This document shows, in pieces, positions 9,991 to 19,490 of a DNA stretch of 28,821 nt. The DNA is from Pleurobrachia bachei (lineage: Eukaryota; Ctenophora; Tentaculata; Cydippida; Pleurobrachiidae): assembly GCA_000695325.1 (NCBI GenBank), contig AVPN01000416.1, positions 3,363 to 32,183 of the forward strand, in the 5' to 3' direction. The position numbers were made by a program, and so were the translations under genes. The notes beneath the pieces were generated by a model, which was not told the DNA's origin, ran no database searches, and worked only from the letters and a program-made list of their open reading frames with translations. The stretch's first letter is position 1. Each line of letters opens with the position of its first letter.

Positions 9991-12576
9991 CTACTTTCCA
10001 ATTCCTTTAACTAAATCCTTCAAAATCATCGAGCCCAGAACGACTGCCTCACTGTTAACAATAACCTTCACCCTCCCATCCTCACCAACATCCAGTGAAA
10101 CCAGCAACATCTTCTCCGTGGCCACGGTCTTGGAACCAAACTTGAGAGAGTTGGGGTTCCCACAGAAACACAACGATGATGAAATCCGGGATGAGACAAG
10201 CTGGGAAATCTCGGAAGCGCTCTTCCCGCCACTCTCACACTCCCCAGAGGTCTCATGCATGCCAGACAACTTTCCCCGTAGCTCGTCAAACTCGGATTCT
10301 ACAAGCACTTGAGGGACGAGGAGCTCCCCAACAGGAGGCTGGATTTTAACTGGGTACCTCCCCTTGTTGCAACTAATAGTAAACTTGGCTGGTTGAAGGG
10401 TGTCGTTAAAGTTAATGTAAAGGCATGTTTGGCTTGTCTGGCCGGCAGGTATCACGGGAATACCAATCCAATCATCCATAGTAACGCTACCCTTCCCGTC
10501 TAGATCCTCAATTCTAACATCCGAAATATCCTGATCAGTGGTGTTGTTGAAAGTCAGGGAGATAGGAACGGAACCCCCTACCCCGCTCTCGGTTCGGGGG
10601 AAGGAATAGTCGATACTGAGACCTCCCCCGGATAGTCGGTGAAGTAACTCGTGGGAGGACCGGGAGAGTCCCTCCAGAGAATTATAGTTAGCACCTCCCC
10701 CACCTGGTGAGGTTGAGAGGGTGTCACCACCAAGAGATAGACCACCAAGATCACCTCCTAGTAACTCATCTAGTGTGGACTGCTGTTGCACCGCCGTGAT
10801 CGGAGTATCCGACACAACGGGGTCACCAAAATCAAGGAGTGTCTCCGTTTTATTTGGGGCGGTTTTCTTCTTGGAAGATTTGGGAGGAGGAGGGGCCTCT
10901 TCTTCACTACTAGACTCCTCCTCACTCGACTCTTCAGAAGAATCAGATTCCACCTCAGAAGAGTCCTCCTCCTCATTCTCTTCATCGGAAGACTCATCTT
11001 CAGACTCATCATCCTCATCCGATTCCTCATCACTCTCCTCTTCTTCACTATCACTCTCATCTTCTTCACTATCTTCCTCGCTGCTCTCCTCTCCCTCCGA
11101 CTCCGAGTAGAAGCCACGTCCCTTGGTGGGGGGTCCACGGAGGAGCCCCTGTTCGGGGGTCGCAGGAGCTGCCCAAGAGGTATCCACAACGTCCCTCAGG
11201 GTACTGTCAGAGGGCACGTCAGGGAAGATTGGAAGGGCCTGGTATCCCATTACTGCGGTGTTCAACATGTGAGATAGACTCCCAAGTTGGTACTCGTCTC
11301 GGTTCTTGAAGCTGCTTCTTAGGTTCGGGGGCGGCTTGGATGTCATGAAGAACTTCTTGGCGTACTTCTCGAGGGGCGAGGGAGTCTCAGAGTTAGGGCA
11401 CAGCACCTTCCGAATGAACCGCTCTCTGTCACGAATATCGTAGTTGAGATCGTACTTGGCCTGGGCGAGGATGTAGGGGACGAGAAGGGTGATCTTCTTG
11501 TTGTTTACTATCCACGCTTTGGCGGCTAGGTTTAGCACTTGTAACTTCACAATATCTTCCTCATTGGGGAAGGATTTTGCCATTTTCCGTAGCACATCAG
11601 GGGCCAACTTGGGTACTTTCTCAACATATTCCCCTACCAGCCAGAGAATGGAAGCCCTGGCAAGGGGCACAGTGACAGATCCAAGTAGCCGGGTCATCCT
11701 TTTGATAATGGAGGATTTATCAGAGTTCTGCATTTGTAGCAGCTTCTTGATAACAATGACACTCTCACCCACAACTGTGTCATCCTTAGTACTAATCAGG
11801 TTCATCAGCCCATGGAGACACACATCTGTTATCTCTTTTATCTCCGCTGCACACCTCCCAATGGCATGGACAGTAGCCGCAGCGAACTCCTTGTCACTGG
11901 AGTACACGTAGGTCTGGAACTCCCTCAACAGTACCCCAATATTGGACTCAGTTGCAATGTTAGTGAGGATCTCCAACTTCAATAACCGGATCTGAGTGGG
12001 ATCGGATGCATTGACAAAGAAGGACTTCATGTGCTGGTCAAAGAGGTTCCTGTGCCGAGCTGACATCGTCGTGATATTAGTTAGCACTATCAGCTGGGCC
12101 TCTCTTCTGCCCTTGAGAAGGCGAATAAGGGCCTTGACCACGTGGATTATCTCGCTCTCCGGGGCACAATGGTAAAACATCTGGGCAACCTGCATTACGA
12201 CAGCGGAGTTCCTGCTCTGTAGAAGAGGGCGACAAGCCTGGAGAAGTAACCGGAGATCAGGGTCAACCATATCTACTGGTCCAGTTCTGAGTGTGTTCAT
12301 GAATTCATCTTCACTATCTTCTTCCTCCGAGCTACTCTCCTCCGAATCTCCCCCCTTCTTCTCCTCGCTCTTCTTGTTAGGATCCACGAACTGAGTCCGA
12401 GCGTAGCGAGTCAGCATGGTTATCACAGCACACTGACCCCACTCGTCGATATCTGCAACAATGGCGCACAACCGCCTGTAATTCTTATGGATCAGGTCGA
12501 TTCGTTCGGGGCAAAGTTGCTCGAAGGCCATCACCGCACTCCCTGCCACCAGAGTTGTCCGATCCTGGAGGAGTTT
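9991..12576 (-). pseudogene. AP3B: AP-3 complex beta subunit, 5'-truncated copy (segment B)
   Basis: This is an uninterrupted frame matching the full-length copy from about residue 191 to the C-terminus. It lacks the N-terminal part, which is cut off at 12576 where SLC36 intron sequence begins. The longest ORF starts at an internal Met (12549) and would give 852 aa. Protein differences from the intact copy are few and sit mainly in low-constraint regions: an extra GG in the linker after KKSEEKK, several changes in the acidic Ser/Glu hinge, and S for L in LCPNSETPS. Synonymous differences are far more numerous. It behaves like a second allele rather than a decaying pseudogene. Confidence 0.88.
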
Positions 12577-12696
12577 AGGGAAGGAGTTTAGGTTAGGAAT
12601 TTACCTAGATGAACACGATTTAATTAGCAAATTAAAATCAAATATACGAGACGTCCAAGATTATTCGTTCTACCTAAAAGTTATAACATTTTATAC

Positions 12697-12904
12697 CTGG
12701 CCCTGTGTTTCCTTTGATGAAAGTTACAAAAGTTTCAAACGCTGTCAATTTACTGTTCTCGTCCTCCCTCTCTCGGGGACCGAGAACCACGGAGAAACTC
12801 CTTGAGAGGGGATCAGACTCTTCGAGAAATGCCAAATCATCAGCTACAGCTGGTCTACCAAGACTCTCGTGTTGGACCAACGGTGTTGATTCTGTTAGTG
12901 GCAT
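12697..12904 (-). pseudogene. SLC36-like: Orphan copy of SLC36 exon 1 (segment C)
   Basis: This is a full copy of the transporter's first coding exon, from ATG at 12902-12904 to the same donor at its lower edge. The remaining seven exons are missing because the segment is joined to AP-3 beta at 12577. In the aligned exon it differs from 8740-8947 at about eight or more sites, but I see only one amino-acid change (DDLAF instead of DDFAF). An exon without a gene would not keep that pattern for long. Confidence 0.88.
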
Positions 12905-13262
12905 GGTGCTGGAGGGATAAAGGGGACGGGCATGAGAGAGGGAACAGAGGGAGAAAGGGGATGGGCATGAGAGAGGGAGAGGGGAGATAGTGGAAGAGGG
13001 GGGACAGGGGATCAGAATATTGCATTACAACGGAGGCATTGAATGAAACACAGTATATTTTCATCATTACATTCACATTTAAAGAAGCTAATCAATATAG
13101 AGTCAATTAGTTGTAAAGAACAAAAACATTTCATAATTCCCCCGGGTCTTTAAACTTAAAACTTGGGCTTAAATACATTTACAGAAAAAGCAGTCTCTCT
13201 TTCAAAAATAAGATATATACGTCAAAAATCACATTATTATGGCACCAGGCCAAAACACATCT

Positions 13263-16200
13263 TTACTTTCCAATACCCTTTACCAGGTCCTTCAAAATCA
13301 TGGAGCCCAGAACGACTGCCTCACTATTAACAATAACCTTCACCCTCCCATCCTCACCAACATCCAGTGAAACCAGCAACATCTTCTCCGTGGCCACGGT
13401 CTTGGAACCAAACTTGAGAGAGTTGGGGTTCCCACAGAAACACAACGATGATGAAATCCGGGATGAGACAAGCTGGGAAATCTCGGAAGCGCTCTTCCCG
13501 CCACTCTCACACTCCCCAGAGGTCTCATGCATGCCGGACAACTTTCCCCGTAGCTCGTCAAACTCGGATTCTACAAGCACTTGAGGGACGAGGAGCTCCC
13601 CAACGGGAGGCTGGATTTTAACTGGGTACCTCCCCTTGTTGCAACTAATAGTAAACTTGGCTGGTTGAAGGGTGTCGTTAAAGTTAATGTAAAGGCATGT
13701 TTGGCTTGTCTGGCCGGCAGGTATCACGGGAATACCAATCCAATCATCCATAGTAACGCTACCCTTCCCATCTAGATCCTCAATTCTAACATCCGTAATA
13801 TCCTGATCAGTGGTGTTGTTGAAAGTCAGGGAGATAGGAACGGAACCCCCTACCCCGCTCTCGGTTCGGGGGAAGGAATAGTCGATACTGAGACCTCCCC
13901 CGGATAGTCGGTGAAGTAACTCGTGGGAAGACCGGGAGAGTCCCTCCAGCGAATTGTAGTTAGCACCTCCCCCACCTGGTGAGGTTGAGAGGGTGTCACC
14001 ACCAAGAGATAGACCACCAAGATCACCTCCTAGTAACTCATCTAGTGTGGACTGCTGTTGCACCGCCGTGATCGGAGTATCCGACACAACGGGGTCACCA
14101 AAATCAAGGAGTGTCTCCGTTTTATTTGGGGCGGTTTTCTTCTTGGAAGATTTGGGAGGAGGAGGGGCCTCTTCTTCACTACTAGACTCCTCCTCACTCG
14201 ACTCTTCAGAAGAATCAGATTCCACCCCAGAAGAGTCCTGGTCATCGTTCTCTTCATCGGAAGACTCATCGTCAGACTCATCATCTTCATCCGATTCCTC
14301 GTCACTCTCATCTTCTTCACTATCACTCTCATCTTCTTCACTATCTTCCTCGCTGCTCTCCTCTCCCTCCGACTCCGAGTAGAAGCCACGCCCCTTGGTG
14401 GGGGGACCACGGAGGAGCCCCTGTTCGGGGGTCGCTGGAGCTGCCCAAGAGGTATCCACAACATCCCTCAGGGTACTGTCAGAGGGCACATCGGGGAAGA
14501 TTGGAAGGGCCTGGTATCCCATAACTGTGGTGTTGAGCATGTGGGATAGACTTCCAAGTTGGTACTCGTCTCGGTTCTTGAAACTGCTCCTCAGGTTCGG
14601 GGGCGGCTTGGATGTCATGAAGAACTTCTTGGCGTACTTCTCGAGGGGCGAGGGAGTCTCGAGGTTAGGGCACAGCACCTTCCGAATGAACCGCTCTCTG
14701 TCACGAATATCGTAGTTGAGATCGTACTTGGCCTGGGCGAGGATGTAGGGGACAAGAAGGGTGATCTTCTTGTTGTTTACTATCCACGCTTTAGCGGCCA
14801 GGTTGAGCACTTGTAACTTCACAATATCTTCTTCATTCGGGAAGGATTTTGCCATTTTACGAAGGACATCAGGGGCCAACTTGGGTACTTTCTCGACATA
14901 TTCCCCTACTAGCCAGAGAATGGAAGCCCTGGCAAGGGGCACAGTCACCGATCCAAGCAGCCGGGTCATCCTTTTGATGATGGAGGATTTATCAGAGTTC
15001 TGCATTTGAAGAAGCTTCTTGATAACAATCACACTCTCACCCACAACGGTATCATCCTTAGTGCTAATCAGATTCATCAGGCCATGTAGACACACGTCTG
15101 TTATCTCTTTTATCTCTGCTGCACACCTTCCAATGGCATGGACAGTAGCTGCAGCAAACTCCTTGTCACTGGAGTACACGTAGGTCTGGAACTCCCTCAA
15201 CAGTACCCCAATATTGGACTCAGTTGCGATGTTAGTGAGGATCTCCAACTTCAATAACCGGATCTGAGTGGGATCTGATGCGTTGACAAAGAAGGATTTC
15301 ATGTGCTGGTCAAATAGGTTCCTGTGCCGGGCTGACATTGTTGTGATATTAGTCAGTACTATCAGCTGGGCCTCTCTTCTACCCTTGAGAAGTCGAATCA
15401 GGGCCTTGACAACGTGGATTATCTCGCTCTCCGGGGCACAATGGTAAAACATCTGGGCAACCTGCATTACGACAGCGGAGTTCCTGCTCTGTAGAAGAGG
15501 GCGACAAGCCTGGAGAAGTAACCGGAGATCAGGGTCAACCATATCTACTGGTCCAGTTCTGAGTGTGTTCATGAATTCATCTTCACTATCTTCTTCCTCC
15601 GAGCTACTCTCCTCCGAATCCTTCTTCTCCTCGCCCTTCTTGTTGGGGTCCACGAACTGAGTCCGAGCGTAGCGGGTCAGCATGGTAATGACAGCACACT
15701 GTCCCCACTCGTCGATATCAGCAACAATGGCACACAACCGCCTATAGTTCTTATGGATCAGGTCGATCCGTTCGGGGCAAAGTTGCTCAAATGCCATCAC
15801 CGCACTCCCTGCCACCAGAGTTGTCCGATCCTGGAGGAGTTTCTCAACCACATCCACCAGCTGGTCCCTCTGTTCAGGATCCAGACTGTACAACTTTGGG
15901 ATTGCGTGAGCTGCTGTCTTCCTAACGTAGGGACTCAGGTCAGACACAGAATCTTTGATGGCCAACATCATGATCGGGACGATCATTTGCACACGAATAC
16001 TGCTCAATACTCGAAGGGCACTCGCCCGAATCAGCTGGTTTGGGTCCTTCAGACCTTTTTGAAAAGTAGAGATTGAGAGGAGTGCCAAATCCTGCTGCTC
16101 CTCCGCATACCGAACCAAGTACATGTAAACCAGCTTTTTAACCTCGGTGCTTTTACTCACAACCGCCTTGACAACGTCAGGAAACAGATCAGAGACATCT

Positions 16201-16421
16201 TGGCCCTTGGCCAACATTTCCACAATTTTCCGCATTGCCTCCAGTACCTCTTTCTCCTTCATGCTCTGGAGCTGCTCCTTGAGCGTTTGGTGGCCCTTGA
16301 AGAACAGGTTCGAGGGGATAAAACCGGGGTTTGCACCCGATCCAGTCGGCATTTGTTGGTTGTTGTTGTTGTCATTTGGGTTGGCGTAGTTGGACGCCAC
16401 GAATACCCCCATACCCGCCAT
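13263..16421 (-). CDS. AP3B1: AP-3 adaptor complex subunit beta, intronless CDS
   Basis: This is the large beta chain of the AP-3 adaptor, which packages cargo carrying acidic dileucine or tyrosine signals for delivery from endosomes or Golgi to lysosomes and lysosome-related organelles. The 1052-aa product is close to the usual 1080-1100. Residues about 45-600 form the adaptin HEAT-repeat trunk, with near-invariant stretches such as YLVRYAEEQQDLALLSIST, DPNQLIRASALRVLSSIRV and MLTRYARTQFV. Residues about 680-750 are an acidic Ser/Glu/Asp hinge. The remainder is the beta-3 ear, including NNTTDQDI and IQPPVGELL. All codons lie in one exon, unlike the many-exon vertebrate gene. The ATG is preceded by 16 nt and then a splice acceptor (CTCTTTTTAG), so at least a 5'-UTR intron is likely. 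The symbol denotes the family; vertebrates have two paralogues. Confidence 0.96.
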   Translation of the reverse strand: MAGMGVFVASNYANPNDNNNNQQMPTGSGANPGFIPSNLFFKGHQTLKEQLQSMKEKEVLEAMRKIVEMLAKGQDVSDLFPDVVKAVVSKSTEVKKLVYMYLVRYAEEQQDLALLSISTFQKGLKDPNQLIRASALRVLSSIRVQMIVPIMMLAIKDSVSDLSPYVRKTAAHAIPKLYSLDPEQRDQLVDVVEKLLQDRTTLVAGSAVMAFEQLCPERIDLIHKNYRRLCAIVADIDEWGQCAVITMLTRYARTQFVDPNKKGEEKKDSEESSSEEEDSEDEFMNTLRTGPVDMVDPDLRLLLQACRPLLQSRNSAVVMQVAQMFYHCAPESEIIHVVKALIRLLKGRREAQLIVLTNITTMSARHRNLFDQHMKSFFVNASDPTQIRLLKLEILTNIATESNIGVLLREFQTYVYSSDKEFAAATVHAIGRCAAEIKEITDVCLHGLMNLISTKDDTVVGESVIVIKKLLQMQNSDKSSIIKRMTRLLGSVTVPLARASILWLVGEYVEKVPKLAPDVLRKMAKSFPNEEDIVKLQVLNLAAKAWIVNNKKITLLVPYILAQAKYDLNYDIRDRERFIRKVLCPNLETPSPLEKYAKKFFMTSKPPPNLRSSFKNRDEYQLGSLSHMLNTTVMGYQALPIFPDVPSDSTLRDVVDTSWAAPATPEQGLLRGPPTKGRGFYSESEGEESSEEDSEEDESDSEEDESDEESDEDDESDDESSDEENDDQDSSGVESDSSEESSEEESSSEEEAPPPPKSSKKKTAPNKTETLLDFGDPVVSDTPITAVQQQSTLDELLGGDLGGLSLGGDTLSTSPGGGGANYNSLEGLSRSSHELLHRLSGGGLSIDYSFPRTESGVGGSVPISLTFNNTTDQDITDVRIEDLDGKGSVTMDDWIGIPVIPAGQTSQTCLYINFNDTLQPAKFTISCNKGRYPVKIQPPVGELLVPQVLVESEFDELRGKLSGMHETSGECESGGKSASEISQLVSSRISSSLCFCGNPNSLKFGSKTVATEKMLLVSLDVGEDGRVKVIVNSEAVVLGSMILKDLVKGIGK

Positions 16422-16439
16422 GTTACTGCTGTGGGTCCT

Positions 16440-17256
16440 AAAAAGAGGTGTGTTATGTGTTGTGGGAATTGGGTCCTAAATGGAGGGGGGAGCGGAGGTA
16501 TATTATATATATTATTTATTGTATAATAGTGTTACATGGGAATAGTGTTACATGGGAATAGTGTTACATGGGAATTGAGGACAGTTTAGGGTTTCTGATC
16601 GGTTTGGTTTGGTTTGGTTTAGGGTTTCTGATCAGTTATTACAGCATGAATTAAAAGACGATGGTAATGATAAAATTATAAATTTATGCGTGATAAATAA
16701 TACGGTCTTGATATAACAACAATCGATGATAGCCACCACACTAGTGGCCAAATTAATAATGTGAAAACTCCACAGCTGGATAGAAACAAATACACACACG
16801 AGACCTCCAAATACAAACATATATAGCGAAACGAAATCAAATTAATAAAACGTGCTTGAAACTCTACTCTCAACAAATAAAGATCTCTACATACTATTGC
16901 CAATATAATATGTTGTCCTGCACCATCAGAGCTCAATACCTCTCTCAATACTATCGTGAAAACAATAACGTACGTCGACAATTCACTCACATCGGAATAA
17001 AGTTAATGGACTTTAAATTAAGTAACCGGCTTCGCCAATTCTTTGAAAATTCAATTAAATGCTTCGCTTAGTAGCTGTTTTGGGTAGCGCCACAGCTGTT
17101 ATATAATAGCTGATGTAATAAATAGGGACCTAGACTCCCAATACGGATACATTTATCCCCATAATGCCCTTATTTAAATGAAAGGCAGAAAACACCCGCT
17201 GGATTTAATCACTCAACGCCAAGGTCCATTGCCCAAGCTATCACAGCTGGCCTTTT
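16440..17256. other. Gene-free region upstream of AP-3 beta
   Basis: This probably holds the AP-3 beta promoter and 5'-UTR intron. Visible structure is limited to a 16-bp tandem repeat (16525-16572), a GGTTT pentamer run near 16600-16620 flanked on both sides by AGGGTTTCTGATC, and AT-rich sequence. No ORF is convincing. The region ends in a 10-bp T run, where the large inverted repeat begins. Confidence 0.55.
16525..16572. repeat. 16-bp tandem repeat, three exact copies
   Basis: AATAGTGTTACATGGG occurs three times head to tail without change and is followed by a partial fourth copy (AAT). Confidence 0.95.
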
Positions 17257-17259
17257 TTT

Positions 17260-17265
17260 TTTATT
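17260..17265 (-). terminator. Polyadenylation signal AATAAA (left arm)
   Basis: This is the mirror of the right-arm signal. On the minus strand it is followed by a longer A run than the right-arm copy has. Confidence 0.6.
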
Positions 17266-17484
17266 GTCGAAAAGTTAGAACGGGTTACTTATAAAAAGCA
17301 TTAAAAACACACAGGGCTCTGCCAACAGGGTAAAAACCCGCAGTTATAGGCAGCACCCTAGACACACACACCTAATAAGATACAGTCTGTGGAAATTACT
17401 GTTAGGTAATTGTAAAACATTCAAAAACAGTCCATGGAATATATATTGCTGTGGACAGCAAAATCTCGATCACACCGTGTTCAC

Positions 17485-17718
17485 TTAGAAATATCTCTCA
17501 GCCCGGGCCGTCTCCCTCAGCACTGCGATCATGTACACCGACGAGTTGATGATGCCCTGGTTCCTCTGTTTCAAGAAGTCCTCAGCACAGAATTGAGCTA
17601 AGCAGTCTGGTCCGTGCCAGCATTGCCTCCTTAGTCCATCTCTCCCTTCCACCACTGGTGATTGGGAGTTGGTGCCGGGCGGTTTCCTCTTCTCGGCTGG
17701 TTCCTTTTTCCGTGACAT
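17485..17718 (-). CDS. Small basic/Cys protein, left-arm copy
   Basis: This is an identical mirror copy of the 77-aa ORF at 19029-19262, transcribed leftward. It is followed by its own mirrored AATAAA at 17260-17265. See the right-arm entry for the protein description. Whether both copies exist in the genome depends on whether the inverted repeat is real. Confidence 0.5.
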   Translation of the reverse strand: MSRKKEPAEKRKPPGTNSQSPVVEGRDGLRRQCWHGPDCLAQFCAEDFLKQRNQGIINSSVYMIAVLRETARAERYF

Positions 17719-17978
17719 CACGGTACAAAGCTAGAACAAGAAGATCAGTTAGAAACAGGAGCAAAGGAATGGATAGCAACAAGGGGTTAAGGTAGGACAA
17801 GGAAACAACTATGTGAGATTAAATTAGGAAAAGTTTGAAGTAGTTATAAAATGATAAATAGCTTAAAAAATATACATTGTCCACCGCAAGATTTTCCAGT
17901 ATGTGTGCAAATACTCCTTCAAATCGTTTAGTCTTTTAGCTCAATCTGGTATGTTATAAAAACGACTAGAATGTGTAC

Positions 17979-18173
17979 TTATTTTTTTTGGTAGTAATAT
18001 AGTGAAGTACCAATACAAAGTCCTATAGACACATAGACCCAAACCTCACAGGTTGATAGACTTAGAGAGGTCCTTTCGGCTGGGTCCTTCCCGCTCTGTT
18101 CCGTCTCATTCACGGTCTTCTCTCTCGGTGTCGTCTTACCCTCAGGGCGTCTCGTTGCATCTTCATCACCCAT
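17979..18173 (-). CDS. Small putative tail-anchored protein, left-arm copy
   Basis: This is an identical mirror copy of the 64-aa ORF at 18574-18768, transcribed leftward away from the centre of the inverted repeat. The two copies are therefore divergent, with starts about 400 bp apart across the shared central sequence. Confidence 0.45.
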   Translation of the reverse strand: MGDEDATRRPEGKTTPREKTVNETEQSGKDPAERTSLSLSTCEVWVYVSIGLCIGTSLYYYQKK

Positions 18174-18352
18174 GTCTGTTGATGTCTCGCCGTTAGTGTG
18201 TGTATGTGAGTGTGTATGTGAGTGTGTGTGTATGTGTGCGTGTGTGTATTTTATTTTCTTCTCTGGTCTTTAGTATGAACGAAGTGTTACAAATTCTGGC
18301 ACTGTTAGGAATGGCCGACACTAACGAATTTTTCGTTAGCGTTTTTCGTTAG

Positions 18353-18394
18353 CGTTTTTCGTTAGTGTTTTCATAAAATCTGTTAGTGAAAAAA
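18353..18394. other. Spacer of the inverted repeat
   Basis: These 42 bp are the only non-palindromic bases in a 2234-bp structure. Flanking and partly within them are copies of a TTTTTCGTTAGCG/TG motif (two on the right side, three on the left), so the left side has one more unit than the right. Confidence 0.85.
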
Positions 18395-18573
18395 CTAACG
18401 AAAAACGCTAACGAAAAATTCGTTAGTGTCGGCCATTCCTAACAGTGCCAGAATTTGTAACACTTCGTTCATACTAAAGACCAGAGAAGAAAATAAAATA
18501 CACACACGCACACATACACACACACTCACATACACACTCACATACACACACTAACGGCGAGACATCAACAGAC

Positions 18574-18768
18574 ATGGGTGATGAAGATGCAACGAGACGC
18601 CCTGAGGGTAAGACGACACCGAGAGAGAAGACCGTGAATGAGACGGAACAGAGCGGGAAGGACCCAGCCGAAAGGACCTCTCTAAGTCTATCAACCTGTG
18701 AGGTTTGGGTCTATGTGTCTATAGGACTTTGTATTGGTACTTCACTATATTACTACCAAAAAAAATAA
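18574..18768 (+). CDS. Small putative tail-anchored membrane protein, unrecognised
   Basis: This is a 64-aa ORF. Residues 1-40 are polar and charged (Glu, Arg, Lys, Thr, Ser). Residues about 43-61 are hydrophobic (VWVYVSIGLCIGTSLYYY), and a short QKK tail ends the protein. That layout is typical of tail-anchored proteins of ER or mitochondrial outer membranes, but I do not recognise the family. A strong donor-like site (GAGG|GTAAGA) occurs after codon 12, so an alternative transcript could splice from here to the acceptor at 19014-19016. In that case the tail anchor would be skipped. The ORF is real as DNA; its status as a gene is moderately likely. Confidence 0.5.
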   Translation: MGDEDATRRPEGKTTPREKTVNETEQSGKDPAERTSLSLSTCEVWVYVSIGLCIGTSLYYYQKK

Positions 18769-19028
18769 GTACACATTCTAGTCGTTTTTATAACATACCA
18801 GATTGAGCTAAAAGACTAAACGATTTGAAGGAGTATTTGCACACATACTGGAAAATCTTGCGGTGGACAATGTATATTTTTTAAGCTATTTATCATTTTA
18901 TAACTACTTCAAACTTTTCCTAATTTAATCTCACATAGTTGTTTCCTTGTCCTACCTTAACCCCTTGTTGCTATCCATTCCTTTGCTCCTGTTTCTAACT
19001 GATCTTCTTGTTCTAGCTTTGTACCGTG

Positions 19029-19262
19029 ATGTCACGGAAAAAGGAACCAGCCGAGAAGAGGAAACCGCCCGGCACCAACTCCCAATCACCAGTGGTGGAA
19101 GGGAGAGATGGACTAAGGAGGCAATGCTGGCACGGACCAGACTGCTTAGCTCAATTCTGTGCTGAGGACTTCTTGAAACAGAGGAACCAGGGCATCATCA
19201 ACTCGTCGGTGTACATGATCGCAGTGCTGAGGGAGACGGCCCGGGCTGAGAGATATTTCTAA
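19029..19262 (+). CDS. 77-aa Lys/Arg- and Cys-containing protein, unrecognised
   Basis: The start chosen is the ATG at 19029, 12 nt after a clear acceptor (CTTCTTGTTCTAG). The first 30 residues are basic and Pro-rich (MSRKKEPAEKRKPPG). The C-terminal half contains CWHGPDCLAQFC, with three cysteines and one histidine in a short span, then a predicted helix ending RAERYF. Codon choice looks coding. An AATAAA follows at 19482. The preceding small ORF ends 260 bp upstream on the same strand. I do not recognise the family; a small metal-binding or disulphide motif is possible but unproven. Confidence 0.6.
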   Translation: MSRKKEPAEKRKPPGTNSQSPVVEGRDGLRRQCWHGPDCLAQFCAEDFLKQRNQGIINSSVYMIAVLRETARAERYF

Positions 19263-19481
19263 GTGAACACGGTGTAATCGAGATTTTGCTGTCCACAGCA
19301 ATATATATTCCATGGACTGTTTTTGAATGTTTTACAATTACCTAACAGTAATTTCCACAGACTGTATCTTATTAGGTGTGTGTGTCTAGGGTGCTGCCTA
19401 TAACTGCGGGTTTTTACCCTGTTGGCAGAGCCCTGTGTGTTTTTAATGCTTTTTATAAGTAACCCGTTCTAACTTTTCGAC

Positions 19482-19487
19482 AATAAA
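19482..19487 (+). terminator. Polyadenylation signal AATAAA (right arm)
   Basis: A canonical AATAAA lies about 220 bp after the stop of the 77-aa ORF. The inverted-repeat homology stops in the A run directly behind it. Confidence 0.6.
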
Positions 19488-19490
19488 AAA

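Larger units (their letters stand above)
8620..16430. repeat. Three-segment mosaic duplication of the SLC36 5' end and AP-3 beta
   Basis: Segment A (8620-9584) runs from SLC36 intron 1 through exon 1 into the last 280 bp of AP-3 beta, then stops abruptly. Segment B (9585-12576) restarts inside SLC36 exon 1 and runs to AP-3 beta codon about 192, then stops. Segment C (12577 to about 16430) restarts in SLC36 intron 1 and carries exon 1, the intergenic region and complete AP-3 beta. The offset is 3957 bp between A and C and about 685 bp between A and B. Both junctions are blunt, with no obvious homology. Differences between copies in coding parts are mostly at third codon positions. Confidence 0.92.
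17257..18352 (+). repeat. Left arm of a 2.2-kb inverted repeat
   Basis: Every position checked in this arm pairs with its complement at (36747 minus position). Both small ORFs are reproduced exactly and at exactly mirrored coordinates, so the arms have no net indel. The outer edge falls in a T run directly beyond the mirrored AATAAA signal. The inner edge falls in a short TTTTTCGTTAGCG repeat. The arms look identical, which implies recent origin, gene conversion or an assembly/library artefact. Confidence 0.95.
18395..19490 (-). repeat. Right arm of a 2.2-kb inverted repeat
   Basis: This is the mirror of 17257-18352. The arm ends 3 bp after the AATAAA at 19482-19487 and then enters unique sequence (TACCTGATG). 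The 42-bp spacer at 18353-18394 is not self-complementary and includes a further TTTTTCGTTAGTG unit. Confidence 0.95.

Noticed and set aside
10770-11189. Arg/Met-rich and Ser-rich ORFs over the AP-3 beta hinge
   Set aside because: They are alternative-frame shadows of the acidic Ser/Glu repeat and recur in both copies for that reason.
17257-19490. Inverted repeat as a retrotransposed gene pair
   Set aside because: The A runs at the outer edges suggested retroposition, but homology continues through promoter-like and microsatellite sequence to the centre, which a retrocopy would lack.
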